The notes under the pieces are model-generated. The model saw only the letters and a list, made by a program, of their open reading frames with translations, was not told the origin of the DNA and ran no database searches. From a virus, in the IMG/VR virus record IMGVR_UViG_3300050035_000066, positions 1 to 64,000 of that record: a stretch of DNA of 64,000 nt. One strand, given 5' to 3'. A program made the translations under genes and the position numbers. Below, piece after piece: positions 17,960 to 24,211 of the stretch. The number at the start of each line of letters is the position of its first letter. Positions within the stretch are counted from its first letter, which is position 1.

Positions 17960-18385
17960 TTAGTTTAAAAGCTTGAGGCGTGAACCCAGAAGAGTCAGGT
18001 ACGTTCCCATCGCTGAGAACTGTGCCAGAAGCAATTCCTGTTGGAGACTTTCCAGAAGCGTAAAGTGATTGCTGCCAATGAAACCTTCCAGCTTCACGAC
18101 CTTGTCATTTAATTCGGCATACTCGACGTGCAGCCGATCGATGAAACTGGCATACACACAGTGACTCTTCTCAAAGATGTCCTTGAGTACCCAAGTAACA
18201 TATCCATCGAACCCAATCAGGTTTGGTTTGCCCGGTATCTGTACCAGATACCCTTCATCCTCATCCCGTTCACCGGCAAGCCTTGGCCAGTCACGAAGCT
18301 TGTTGTATTCGGCCCTTGTCATTGGGGTCGCCTTTACCTGCTGCTTGCTCAGGTAATCCTTCATCTGTATCTTGGTTTCGCTCAT
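17960..18385 (-). CDS. Conserved phage protein at the divergent junction (141 aa)
   Basis: First gene of the leftward late unit. Residues about 20-75 (MTRAEYNKLRDWPRLAGERD, then GYLVQIPGKPNLIGF) are a pattern seen in many phage proteins of unknown role, describing short proteins that keep Trp, Pro and Gly. The C-terminal half is two predicted helices. No catalytic motif was found. AAAGGAT lies before ATG 18385. Confidence 0.8.
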   Translation of the reverse strand: MSETKIQMKDYLSKQQVKATPMTRAEYNKLRDWPRLAGERDEDEGYLVQIPGKPNLIGFDGYVTWVLKDIFEKSHCVYASFIDRLHVEYAELNDKVVKLEGFIGSNHFTLLESLQQELLLAQFSAMGTYLTLLGSRLKLLN

Positions 18386-18552
18386 GAAATATTTTTATCC
18401 TTTGGGTTGCATTGTTCTCAAACAGAGTTTAGGCTATCTTCCAGTTCAATAGCAACCCCAAAAACTTCTCTCTATTAAAAAATAGAGGTGAGGTAACGCA
18501 GAACTGTGTCTAAAAGAGGGTTGTTTTCCACAGCTAAAAGAAAGGAGAATCA
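18386..18552. other. Divergent junction between late and early units
   Basis: No gene. The leftward late unit and the rightward early unit start on either side. A 7-bp A/T-rich hairpin (CTCTATT...AATAGAG, about 18470-18487) with A/T runs on both sides could terminate in either direction. AAAGGAG at 18541-18547 serves the first early gene. In N4 the direct terminal repeats and genome ends lie between the corresponding genes, so the physical ends may be near here. No end signature can be read from one assembled strand. Confidence 0.5.
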
Positions 18553-18732
18553 ATGGAAACAAAGCTTTTAACCAACATGCTGGAACAGGTAAAGCAAATT
18601 CAGACTACTTGTCTGAAGAGTACTAAGCCTTTAGATACGAGCATCTCAACCATTCCTGATGACAAGTATGCCAAACTCATGGCACCATGCACAGGACCAA
18701 CGGACGATCCCACCCGAGGAGACTTGCACTAG
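18553..18732 (+). CDS. First early gene, small unknown protein (59 aa)
   Basis: ATG 18553 is preceded by AAAGGAG at a suitable distance and the frame runs 59 codons to TAG. The N-terminal half is helical (METKLLTNMLEQVKQIQTTC); the rest is Thr/Pro/Asp-rich. No family recognised. As the leftmost rightward gene it would be among the first transcribed after infection if the N4 pattern holds. Small early phage proteins of this kind often act on host functions, but nothing in the sequence shows it. Confidence 0.65.
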   Translation: METKLLTNMLEQVKQIQTTCLKSTKPLDTSISTIPDDKYAKLMAPCTGPTDDPTRGDLH

Positions 18733-18948
18733 AACTTGACAATCTCAAACTTAAATGATAACGTCATCTCAAGTCGCAGCAGTCTTGCTTCGTGCCAACC
18801 CCAGTGGATAGTGGGGATATAACTTCCACAGTCAAAGTGGGCCTCTCCTCCCATGATTTGACATTAAGGCTCCCTCTCTTCTCTTCCTCCTCCGAGACAA
18901 GATGATGGGAGCCTTCCTTATTGACCCAACATATGATAGAAGAGATGT
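18733..18948 (+). other. Non-coding leader with inverted repeat
   Basis: No convincing ORF. AAGGCTCCC (18866-18874) and GGGAGCCTT (18907-18915) form a 9-bp perfect inverted repeat separated by 32 nt, and CCCCA...TGGGG occurs around 18803-18820. It precedes a conserved early gene and may hold a promoter or attenuator. Confidence 0.4.
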
Positions 18949-19212
18949 ATGACAGTCTTCCGCAACTACCATATGGCAGAAGCAAGACAGTTCGTTGGAA
19001 ACAACTGCATTGAACTTCTCTACTGGATGTGTGTCCCCGGAGTCGATGACTGCCTTGAACTCCACACCACAGATCACCCAATCATCCATGGACCCAAGGA
19101 AGAAGTAACCGAGATCGGTGACTGGATCGTCAAGGATATCAAGGGTGAGTTCCATCTCATGAAGCCAGCAGAGTTTGAACATCTCTCCATCACTTTTAGA
19201 TCCCAAACATAA
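18949..19212 (+). CDS. Conserved phage early protein, PGD-type (87 aa)
   Basis: The pattern FVGNNCIELLYWMCVPGV, then GDWIVKDIKGEFHLMKP, matches a widespread small phage/prophage family of unknown function in which a beta-rich core ends with a GD.I..G..GE.Y..KP.IF motif. The start was taken at ATG 18949; another ATG lies 4 nt upstream in another frame. The stop lies within the left arm of a long inverted repeat. Function unknown. Confidence 0.8.
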   Translation: MTVFRNYHMAEARQFVGNNCIELLYWMCVPGVDDCLELHTTDHPIIHGPKEEVTEIGDWIVKDIKGEFHLMKPAEFEHLSITFRSQT

Positions 19213-19300
19213 ATAGGAAGTCTATAGTAAAAAACCCTCAGCATATTTTTGGGGACATTCTATATTTATGTTTGAAGTACCCTCTAAGAAATACTGAGGG
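19205..19300 (+). repeat. Interleaved inverted repeats, possible RNA pseudoknot
   Basis: AAACATAAATA (19205-19215) pairs with TATTTATGTTT (19263-19273), and CCCTCAG (19235-19241) pairs with CTGAGGG (19294-19300). The arms alternate A-B-A'-B', so both pairings together would make a pseudoknot, or the two hairpins exclude each other. The first arm overlaps the stop codon of the preceding gene. A near-repeated 12-mer GGGG(A/C)CATTCTA occurs at 19251-19262 and 19298-19309. Confidence 0.6.
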
Positions 19301-19341
19301 GCCATTCTAAAAAAGTTCATGATTAAGTTTCAAAGTAGTTT

Positions 19342-19365
19342 GGACACTGTGGACACTTAGGACAC
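19342..19365 (+). repeat. Three direct repeats of GGACAC with 9-bp period
   Basis: GGACAC starts at 19342, 19351 and 19360, spaced exactly 9 bp, in non-coding DNA before a hairpin-rich early leader. Such phased short repeats can be protein-binding sites. The copy number is small, so chance is possible. Confidence 0.5.
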
Positions 19366-19389
19366 AGGGTACCCCCCCGGTATCTATCT

Positions 19390-19421
19390 GGGGCGCTACG
19401 CGCCTTCTGGGATCTTATCCC
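19390..19421 (+). promoter_or_regulatory. Two tandem 3-nt-loop hairpins, candidate vRNAP promoters
   Basis: GGCGC-TAC-GCGCC (19392-19404) and GGGAT-CTT-ATCCC (19409-19421) each have a perfect 5-bp stem and a 3-nt loop, just before the ribosome site of an early gene. N4 vRNAP recognises promoters extruded as 5-7 bp stem, 3-nt loop hairpins with the start about 11 nt downstream. Form and location fit, but I have no consensus for this phage. Confidence 0.5.
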
Positions 19422-19437
19422 ACAAGGAGCTATCACC

Positions 19438-19758
19438 ATGGCGTCAGCGAAGCAAGCCGTTGGTAATGTATTAGATGCAGTCATTGCATCGTCTAATGCC
19501 ATCACTGGTACAGTTTGCCTACTGGGCAAGTCTGCAACATATGGCAACAACTGGATGGACGCAGTCCTCAACAAGCAGAGCGTAAGCCTCGCTGTTGATC
19601 AAGCCATCTTTGAGCAGAGCTATCGTGCCATTAAGGCACAAGAGCTTGCACAGATTCAGAAGACCATCCAAGCATGGGCATCTGATACAGCAACTGAGTT
19701 GCTTTATAAGGAAGCACTCGCAGTCGTGGATCAAGCCATTACTTCTGTAAAGAAGTAG
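19438..19758 (+). CDS. Early protein, Ala-rich helical (106 aa)
   Basis: ATG 19438 follows AAGGAG at 19424-19429. The product is Ala/Gln/Val/Leu-rich and predicted entirely helical (TAITGTVCLLG..., SLAVDQAIFEQSYRAIKAQE), with no Arg or His cluster and two Cys. It may form a coiled coil or small bundle. No family recognised. It lies immediately downstream of the tandem hairpins, so it is probably among the earliest, most strongly expressed genes. Confidence 0.8.
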   Translation: MASAKQAVGNVLDAVIASSNAITGTVCLLGKSATYGNNWMDAVLNKQSVSLAVDQAIFEQSYRAIKAQELAQIQKTIQAWASDTATELLYKEALAVVDQAITSVKK

Positions 19759-19801
19759 TGGCTTAGCCACAAGCTGAGATAGTCTAGTCTCAAACTAGAC
19801 T
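19758..19801 (+). promoter_or_regulatory. Third 3-nt-loop hairpin plus terminator-like stem
   Basis: GTGGC-TTA-GCCAC (19758-19770) is another 5-bp stem, 3-nt loop hairpin, overlapping the stop of the preceding gene. AGTCTAGT (19781-19788) pairs with ACTAGACT (19794-19801) around a 5-nt loop and could end transcription. The first is a further candidate vRNAP promoter. Confidence 0.45.
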
Positions 19802-19836
19802 TCCCTTAAACACTAACTTGTACTGGAGGTAGTTCA

Positions 19837-20064
19837 ATGGCAATTGAATTTGTTCCAACTTCAAGTAATTATCCTGATGCTGCCTCAGTACTTGAGCAGT
19901 ATCGTGTTAATCGGTTGAAAACAAAGCCGATTAGTAAGTCAGATCTCGACAATCTGACTGAACTGTTTGACCGTTTAAACGGCAAGCAAGCAATGGCTAT
20001 AGTCATTCAGATTGAACAGTTTCGTGCCAATCGTCGTGCAACTGCACGCAGGGGTGTTCAGTGA
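19837..20064 (+). CDS. Small unknown early protein (75 aa)
   Basis: ATG 19837 has a GGAGG site at 19824-19828. The product is helical and basic at its C-terminus (RANRRATARRG). The central part contains SKSDLDNLTELFDRLNGKQA, possibly a helix-turn-helix-like pair, and the basic tail could bind nucleic acid. No family recognised. Stop overlaps the next start (GTGA). Confidence 0.75.
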   Translation: MAIEFVPTSSNYPDAASVLEQYRVNRLKTKPISKSDLDNLTELFDRLNGKQAMAIVIQIEQFRANRRATARRGVQ

Positions 20065-20312
20065 GTGCAACTCATTCACCAACTTTCGACAGATTGTTCA
20101 TCAACTGTCAAGCTATTTGTGATCGTTACTTTAGCGATCCACAAACACATGTTAGTAGTGCAATGTCGTTCAATTCTGAACGTGCTTGCACACACAATCT
20201 AGTGAACTTGGAGCTTGGTACGGTTATCCGTACTGCTCAATATTCACCTAATGAAGTCGCTGATCTCAATGCAGATATGCGACTTACTAACCAACGCTGG
20301 TTGCCAGTGTAG
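20061..20312 (+). CDS. Small unknown early protein (83 aa)
   Basis: Starts at GTG 20061, overlapping the TGA of the previous gene. The product has several Asn/Asp/Cys residues and a likely helix at about 5-30. No domain recognised; coupled translation with the upstream gene is likely. Confidence 0.65.
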   Translation: MSATHSPTFDRLFINCQAICDRYFSDPQTHVSSAMSFNSERACTHNLVNLELGTVIRTAQYSPNEVADLNADMRLTNQRWLPV

Positions 20313-20328
20313 AGAGTGAGCATTGCTA

Positions 20329-20529
20329 ATGCAAACCCCAATCGATTCAATGATGGGTATGTGCGCCATCGGACTCGCCGTATGTGGCGTATGCTTTGTC
20401 TTTGCAATAGTTTATATGGTGTTGGAAGACAAGCTCCGTATCGCTGAATACGAAGCTCTTGAGCAGGAACGTCTCACTCGTGATGATAACGCTCATCGCG
20501 AGAACATTGCCATGCATTGGCAGAATTAA
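20329..20529 (+). CDS. Small membrane protein (66 aa)
   Basis: A hydrophobic segment at about 8-32 (MCAIGLAVCGVCFVFAIVYM) is followed by a charged helical tail. I prefer ATG 20329; a TTG lies 6 nt upstream. GAGTGAG is the likely ribosome site. One transmembrane helix with a cytoplasmic tail is predicted. Function unknown. Confidence 0.65.
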   Translation: MQTPIDSMMGMCAIGLAVCGVCFVFAIVYMVLEDKLRIAEYEALEQERLTRDDNAHRENIAMHWQN

Positions 20530-20536
20530 ACTCGCC

Positions 20537-20617
20537 TAGCTCGTCGTCCGACTGAGCTAAACCATCCCACCAAATCTCTGCGTAGCAAACGCTGGCATCT
20601 GCCCATCAGATGCCAGC
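20537..20617 (+). other. Two stem-loops in an intergenic gap
   Basis: TAGCTCGTCG...CGACTGAGCTA (20537-20559) forms a stem with one bulge. GCTGGCATCTG (20591-20601) pairs perfectly over 11 bp with CAGATGCCAGC (20607-20617) around a CCCAT loop. Neither is followed by a clear T-run. They may stabilise or process early transcripts. Confidence 0.5.
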
Positions 20618-20640
20618 ACATTTCAACTTCGAGGTGAACT

Positions 20641-20766
20641 ATGGCTGTATTTGGTTATCTTGCATTTGCGATCGCAATACTCATCTACACTATAGGTCGT
20701 AGCCATGGGTATAAAGCTGGTCGTAAAGCTGGCTTAACTGCACATATTAAACTAGATGATGAGTAA
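20641..20766 (+). CDS. Very small membrane protein (41 aa)
   Basis: ATG 20641 follows GAGGTG. Residues about 4-20 are hydrophobic (YLAFAIAILIYTI), followed by a basic Gly/Lys/Arg segment (GRSHGYKAGRKAG). A single-span membrane peptide of early genes is likely. No family recognised. Confidence 0.6.
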   Translation: MAVFGYLAFAIAILIYTIGRSHGYKAGRKAGLTAHIKLDDE

Positions 20767-20784
20767 TCTCATTTAGTTTTTTTC

Positions 20785-20812
20785 TTGGTTGTTCCATCTA
20801 CTTAACAACCAA
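20785..20812 (+). terminator. 9-bp stem-loop
   Basis: TTGGTTGTT (20785-20793) and AACAACCAA (20804-20812) pair perfectly around a 10-nt loop. A T-run precedes, not follows, the stem, so termination in the plus direction is uncertain; it could serve minus transcripts. Confidence 0.4.
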
Positions 20813-20840
20813 TAATCTCAACTTTTCCAACTTTGAATCT

Positions 20841-20855
20841 GATCCAAGGAGGATC
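20841..20855 (+). promoter_or_regulatory. Ribosome site inside a palindromic GATCC...GGATC element
   Basis: GATCC-AAGGA-GGATC presents the AAGGAGG ribosome site in the loop and 3' arm of a 5-bp hairpin ahead of the 142-residue gene. The same 15 bases recur at 53345-53359 before another gene. Confidence 0.55.
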
Positions 20856-20864
20856 AATACTCAC

Positions 20865-21293
20865 ATGGCAATCGACTTCAGCAAGACTTTCGGTGCAGGT
20901 GCGGCTACTGCAACATCATCCAACCAGAGCAAGCCCAAGGCACAGTTCTGGATCAACATCGGCGTGCTCACCGAGCACAAGGATGACAACGGCGAGCAGC
21001 GTTTCGTATCACTGGCCACAGGCATTGCCTTGGACACGATGGAAACACTGCCCACAAACAGCAAAAACGTTATGTTCGGCCAGTTTCAGGCTGCACGTAA
21101 CGACCTGCGTGACCAGTTGGTCGCAGCAGCGAGCACACTCAAACCCGGCGAAGCGGCATACATCAATGCCGAGTCCGGTCTGAAAATTCAGATCCGTCGC
21201 GTGAGCGAGGAAGTCAACGCAGTTGCCGGTGAAGGCAATCCGTTCCGCGTCAAGCTGGGACTGGTGTCCGACTCCACAGCGGCTGCTGTGTAG
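20865..21293 (+). CDS. Abundant early protein of unknown function (142 aa)
   Basis: It has strong C/G-ending codon bias compared with neighbouring early genes, resembling the capsid and SSB genes, so it is probably made in large amounts. The N-terminus is Ala/Ser/Thr-rich. About residues 26-60 read AQFWINIGVLTEHKDDNG, then RFVSLATGIALDTMETLP, a pattern seen in conserved phage proteins near SSB genes. The rest contains a helix FGQFQAARNDLRDQLVAAAS and a beta-rich end. A nucleic-acid-binding role is possible but not shown. Confidence 0.8.
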   Translation: MAIDFSKTFGAGAATATSSNQSKPKAQFWINIGVLTEHKDDNGEQRFVSLATGIALDTMETLPTNSKNVMFGQFQAARNDLRDQLVAAASTLKPGEAAYINAESGLKIQIRRVSEEVNAVAGEGNPFRVKLGLVSDSTAAAV

Positions 21294-21303
21294 TCAAGTC
21301 ATG

Positions 21304-21385
21304 GGCTGCATCCAGTAATGGGTGCAGCCTATCGACCTTGGATTTCGATAATCCAACTACCTAAAAGCTAAGTTTAACTTTTAGG
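21304..21385 (+). other. Cluster of three stem-loops after the abundant early gene
   Basis: GGCTGCATCC (21304-21313) pairs with GGGTGCAGCC (21320-21329), with one G-T pair. TTGGATT pairs with AATCCAA (about 21338-21356). ACCTAAAAG pairs with CTTTTAGGT just after. The first may be a terminator; together they may protect the transcript 3' end. Confidence 0.5.
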
Positions 21386-21436
21386 TCCAATTTGGCGATA
21401 ACCGCCTAAGTACTAAATCCATATCTGAGGTGTCGT

Positions 21437-21619
21437 ATGAAATGGTACCTTGATGAGGTATTTCCATGGGAATTTGTCATTCGTGAAGTTCCTGAAAATG
21501 CCACATACACTCAAATTAAGAATGGACGATATATTGCAGGATTACCTAAGCTTAGGGGTATTCGGGCTAAGGTAATTGGTGATGCAATCGTCTATCTTTG
21601 GAACTCAATGTTCCAATAA
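21437..21619 (+). CDS. Small unknown protein (60 aa)
   Basis: ATG 21437 with GAGGTG upstream. A basic, aromatic-rich peptide (MKWYLDEVFPWEFVIREVPE; central GRYIAGLPKLRGIRAK). No family recognised and no membrane segment. Could be a small beta-rich domain. Confidence 0.65.
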   Translation: MKWYLDEVFPWEFVIREVPENATYTQIKNGRYIAGLPKLRGIRAKVIGDAIVYLWNSMFQ

Positions 21620-21655
21620 CCATAAACGCCAAACATGAATTTGAAGGAGATCCAA

Positions 21656-21817
21656 ATGATCAAAATACTCGGTTGTGTTTTGCTACTTTTTGTAGCAATC
21701 ATTGTCATAGCTGAAATGGGGATATGGATAATAGTTGTGCTCCTGAGTATACCTTGGATATTTGGTGTAATGGTGCTCTACCAATATATCTTTAGTGAAC
21801 CAAAAATAAAATCATGA
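21656..21817 (+). CDS. Small two-span membrane protein (53 aa)
   Basis: I chose ATG 21656 because AAGGAGA lies 6 nt upstream; an in-frame ATG 21 nt earlier lacks one. Almost the whole protein is hydrophobic in two stretches, at about 2-20 and 22-43, separated by Gly/Trp. Function unknown. Confidence 0.65.
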   Translation: MIKILGCVLLLFVAIIVIAEMGIWIIVVLLSIPWIFGVMVLYQYIFSEPKIKS

Positions 21818-21929
21818 TCCAGGTTTGCAGTGGGTGACCATAGGACAGTTTTAATGAGGAATGCTTATTTCAAAAAGAGTGAGTGAATAATCTACCACTA
21901 CAAATCTAAATATGAAGGGAATCCAAACC

Positions 21930-22103
21930 ATGGATCAATTTGAGTTGGAACCTATTCCAGATAAAGAAGTTGCTCTCGAATGGTTGAAGGCACAACAGAA
22001 ACATGGCAATACAATTGCCCTTCATCATGCTAGACGAATTCTTCCTGTCTTATTGTCTTTGAAACCAGAAACAGTTGAAGCTTTTATGAGGGAAAGATCA
22101 TGA
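21930..22103 (+). CDS. Small acidic protein (57 aa)
   Basis: Start at ATG 21930 (MDQFELEPIPDKEVA), with GAAGGGA upstream; an ATG 18 nt earlier is in frame. Helical, Leu/Glu/Lys-rich, with ALHHARRILPVLLSL in the centre. The stop overlaps the next start (ATGA). No family recognised. Confidence 0.6.
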   Translation: MDQFELEPIPDKEVALEWLKAQQKHGNTIALHHARRILPVLLSLKPETVEAFMRERS

Positions 22104-22294
22104 CTGAATTCATCGCTTTACACCTGACTGCTGTGAACGGTATGGGAATCCTAATTGTGATCTTGGTCACAGCAATTGTTGCTGTGAGTATCATCTACGA
22201 GATCATTCGATTCAATGAGAAAAAGCAAATTAACAAGCCGAAGGAGCGCATTAGCTATGACGCAAAAGATACTTCGCTACGCAGGTATCGGTAG
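22100..22294 (+). CDS. Small single-span membrane protein (64 aa)
   Basis: ATG 22100 overlaps the preceding TGA. One strong transmembrane helix at about 14-38 (GILIVILVTAIVAVSIIYEI) is followed by a basic tail of about 25 residues. The 3' end overlaps the SLOG gene start in another frame. Function unknown. Confidence 0.65.
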   Translation: MTEFIALHLTAVNGMGILIVILVTAIVAVSIIYEIIRFNEKKQINKPKERISYDAKDTSLRRYR

Positions 22295-22838
22295 TCGGCA
22301 AACTCCTCATCCGGTGCAGGACATTATGACATCCATCGGTCAGCAATTAGCTGATCGATGGATGTTACGTTCTGGTCATGCTGAGGGAGCCGATCAGGCA
22401 TTTGAAACTGGCGTACTTCTGTATGCCATGTCAATCAACTCGCATGATCCAAACATGGAAATCTTCATTCCTTATAACGGATTCAATGGAGCTTTCCGAT
22501 CCAGCAAATATATCCTTGTCCAACCTAGTGATGAATTAAAAAGGATTGCTAGACACTTTCATCCAGCATGGGAACGCTGTACGGAGATGGCCAAGTATCT
22601 TCACATGCGAAACGTATGGGAAATTGCTGGTCAAGATCTCAATACACCAGTGGATATGGTGGTATGCTGGACTCTCAATGGTAAGTTTGAAGGTGGAACT
22701 GGCCAAGCATTGCGTATGGCCCAGCACCTCAACATACCGATCTTTAACCTCGCAATCCTTGGTGTAGACCAAGAACTCTGCGATTTCATTCAACAAAAAG
22801 AGAGTGAACTCAATGTCGAACCTGAGCATTCCAACTGA
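22257..22838 (+). CDS. SLOG/DprA-like Rossmann-fold protein (193 aa)
   Basis: The start at ATG 22257 (MTQKILRYAGIGSRQTP) has a GAAGGAG site and gives the family N-terminus. The motif YAGIGSRQTP, then MLRSGHAEGADQAFETG, matches the SLOG superfamily: a GxGS-type loop and the RSGxAxGAD phosphate/ribose-binding block. Later blocks include VDMVVCWT and EGGTGQALRMAQ. Members bind nucleotides or nucleotide-derived signals; phage copies are annotated as DprA-like proteins with unknown substrate. Being an early gene beside a macro-like and a MazG-like gene suggests nucleotide-signal handling. Substrate not established. Confidence 0.85.
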   Translation: MTQKILRYAGIGSRQTPHPVQDIMTSIGQQLADRWMLRSGHAEGADQAFETGVLLYAMSINSHDPNMEIFIPYNGFNGAFRSSKYILVQPSDELKRIARHFHPAWERCTEMAKYLHMRNVWEIAGQDLNTPVDMVVCWTLNGKFEGGTGQALRMAQHLNIPIFNLAILGVDQELCDFIQQKESELNVEPEHSN

Positions 22839-23061
22839 TCTGGTCGAACTATGGAAATTCCTAGCCGACCAGAAGGATCCATTTCCTGTTGAGCCGGAGG
22901 ACATGAAAAACTTTGTTCTCCGGATCGCCAAAGCTGAAGAGGATCTGAAGCTTGAAAAACAAGTCCACAAGATTACCTTGCGTGATCTTCAAACTGCTGA
23001 AGAACAAATCAGCACAACCTGCAAAAAGTGGCTTGCTGTTATTGATAAGAAGAAAGCCTAG
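22813..23061 (+). CDS. Coiled-coil early protein (82 aa)
   Basis: I took ATG 22813 (MSNLSIPTDLVELW); a GTG lies 9 nt upstream. From residue 38 to 80 it is a heptad-like Leu/Glu/Lys/Gln coiled coil (RIAKAEEDLKLEKQVHKITL). It overlaps the SLOG gene end in another frame. No family recognised; likely a dimeric helper protein. Confidence 0.65.
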   Translation: MSNLSIPTDLVELWKFLADQKDPFPVEPEDMKNFVLRIAKAEEDLKLEKQVHKITLRDLQTAEEQISTTCKKWLAVIDKKKA

Positions 23062-23065
23062 TCTC

Positions 23066-23098
23066 ACAAGGTTTCCTTGCTGCGCGTGGAAACCTTGT
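23066..23098 (+). terminator. 11-bp perfect stem-loop
   Basis: ACAAGGTTTCC (23066-23076) and GGAAACCTTGT (23088-23098) pair around an 11-nt GC-rich loop, directly after a stop codon. A short T-stretch follows. Likely terminator or mRNA 3'-end structure. Confidence 0.5.
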
Positions 23099-23120
23099 TC
23101 GCGTTAAAAGGAGAAAAACA

Positions 23121-23426
23121 ATGTGGTTCCTGGTCGATGAACTTATTGAGCAGTCTGTCTTTCACGGTACGCACCGTGAAGTGTGGGAGAAGTTTCGTTC
23201 TCTCGAACCAAGTGACCAAGCTCATCATCATGTTGAGCCTGAATTCCTGCCCTTGATCAAGGGTAGCAAACGTGAAGCTCCTGTGGAGCGTGCAGATCCT
23301 GATTACACCGCTGGTGTAAAACGTTGCATCCGGGATCACGCTACCCGAACTGCCAGACAGCAGATTCGCAAAGAGTTACGTCAGTATATCTTTGGGGGAT
23401 ATGCAAGTGTGCGCTGTGAGGAATAA
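23121..23426 (+). CDS. Unknown early protein with basic C-terminus (101 aa)
   Basis: ATG 23121 follows AAAAGGAG. Residues about 1-45 are acidic and aromatic with several His (HHHVEPEF). About 62-95 is strongly basic (RCIRDHATRTARQQIRKELR), suggesting nucleic-acid binding or interaction with an acidic partner. No family recognised. Confidence 0.7.
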   Translation: MWFLVDELIEQSVFHGTHREVWEKFRSLEPSDQAHHHVEPEFLPLIKGSKREAPVERADPDYTAGVKRCIRDHATRTARQQIRKELRQYIFGGYASVRCEE

Positions 23427-23486
23427 AATCACTTCAATACTCGTCTTTTGTTTGAGTGTTCCTCCGAAATAAAGATGTCTAACTGA

Positions 23487-23506
23487 GGGGGCCAGCAATG
23501 GCCCTC
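23487..23506 (+). promoter_or_regulatory. Start codon and ribosome site locked in a hairpin
   Basis: GGGGGCCA (23487-23494) pairs with TGGCCCTC (23499-23506) around GCAA. The pairing holds the ribosome site and the ATG of the following gene. This would reduce initiation unless the hairpin is opened, for instance by coupling. Confidence 0.5.
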
Positions 23507-23743
23507 TACATTAAACCTTTAAAGGATAGTTCCTCAGTGAATGCTTACATCCCACATTCCTTGCCTGCAATGACTTCAAAGATTCGTGCAAACCAATCAA
23601 CAGATTGTCAGAGAGGCAGTCACGAAAGATGTGGCGGCCATCGTGCTCCTAAATATGGACAGCGTCCAATCTGCTGCTGCCCATGCCACAAGAAACCAAA
23701 AGAGGTATCAAATGACATGCAGCCAAATGCTCACGAAGTATGA
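23498..23743 (+). CDS. Small Cys/His-rich protein, possible zinc binding (81 aa)
   Basis: The start ATG 23498 lies inside a hairpin. The C-terminal half contains STDCQRGSHERCGGHRAP and ICCCPCHKK, a dense C/H arrangement resembling small zinc-ribbon-like phage proteins. The N-terminal half is Ser/Pro-rich. Zinc binding is inferred. It overlaps the next gene by 32 nt. Confidence 0.65.
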   Translation: MALYIKPLKDSSSVNAYIPHSLPAMTSKIRANQSTDCQRGSHERCGGHRAPKYGQRPICCCPCHKKPKEVSNDMQPNAHEV

Positions 23744-23939
23744 AGATACGGCTGAAGAGAGCCGTGTAAACAAGCTTCTGGATAAGCTGATCACGCTTGA
23801 GCGTGATCTCAAAGAAGCTCGTGTTGGTTGGAATACAACTATTGCTGAAAACCTCAAACTCACAACTCAGATAGAGAACGCCAATTATATTATTGGTGTT
23901 CAACAACTGGAATTGGAACAACTAAGGAAGAGCGTATGA
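23712..23939 (+). CDS. Small coiled-coil protein (75 aa)
   Basis: ATG 23712 (MTCSQMLTKYEDTAEE) was chosen because the sequence upstream in this frame is the antiphase part of the Cys/His gene. The rest is a continuous Leu/Glu/Lys coiled coil (KLLDKLITLERDLKEARVGW). The stop overlaps the next start by ATGA. Function unknown. Confidence 0.6.
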   Translation: MTCSQMLTKYEDTAEESRVNKLLDKLITLERDLKEARVGWNTTIAENLKLTTQIENANYIIGVQQLELEQLRKSV

Positions 23940-24211
23940 AAATAGTTCTCAATCATGAAGGCACGCTCAATGCACAAGAAGAGTGTGACCTACGCTATCT
24001 GCTTGCAGATGCTTTGCTCGATTTCATTCGAGTACGTCGAGAGCCACTCTACGTTGAAACACATTACATGTGGCAATCCAAGGAATTCAGAGACAAAAAG
24101 AATATTGAAGTCTCTCGTCGTATGGATCTTGCTCACAAACTTCGCAGCACTGCACTTAACCTGACTCTTGAGGAAAATAATGGCAAACAAGAAAGTGTTT
24201 GTATTCGGTAG
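23936..24211 (+). CDS. Unknown early protein (91 aa)
   Basis: ATG 23936 overlaps the preceding TGA. The sequence is mixed helical, with an acidic N-terminus (ALNHEG-like start, EECDLRYLLADALLDF) and a polar C-terminus (ALNLTLEENNGKQES). The end overlaps the macro-like gene start. No domain recognised. Confidence 0.65.
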   Translation: MKIVLNHEGTLNAQEECDLRYLLADALLDFIRVRREPLYVETHYMWQSKEFRDKKNIEVSRRMDLAHKLRSTALNLTLEENNGKQESVCIR

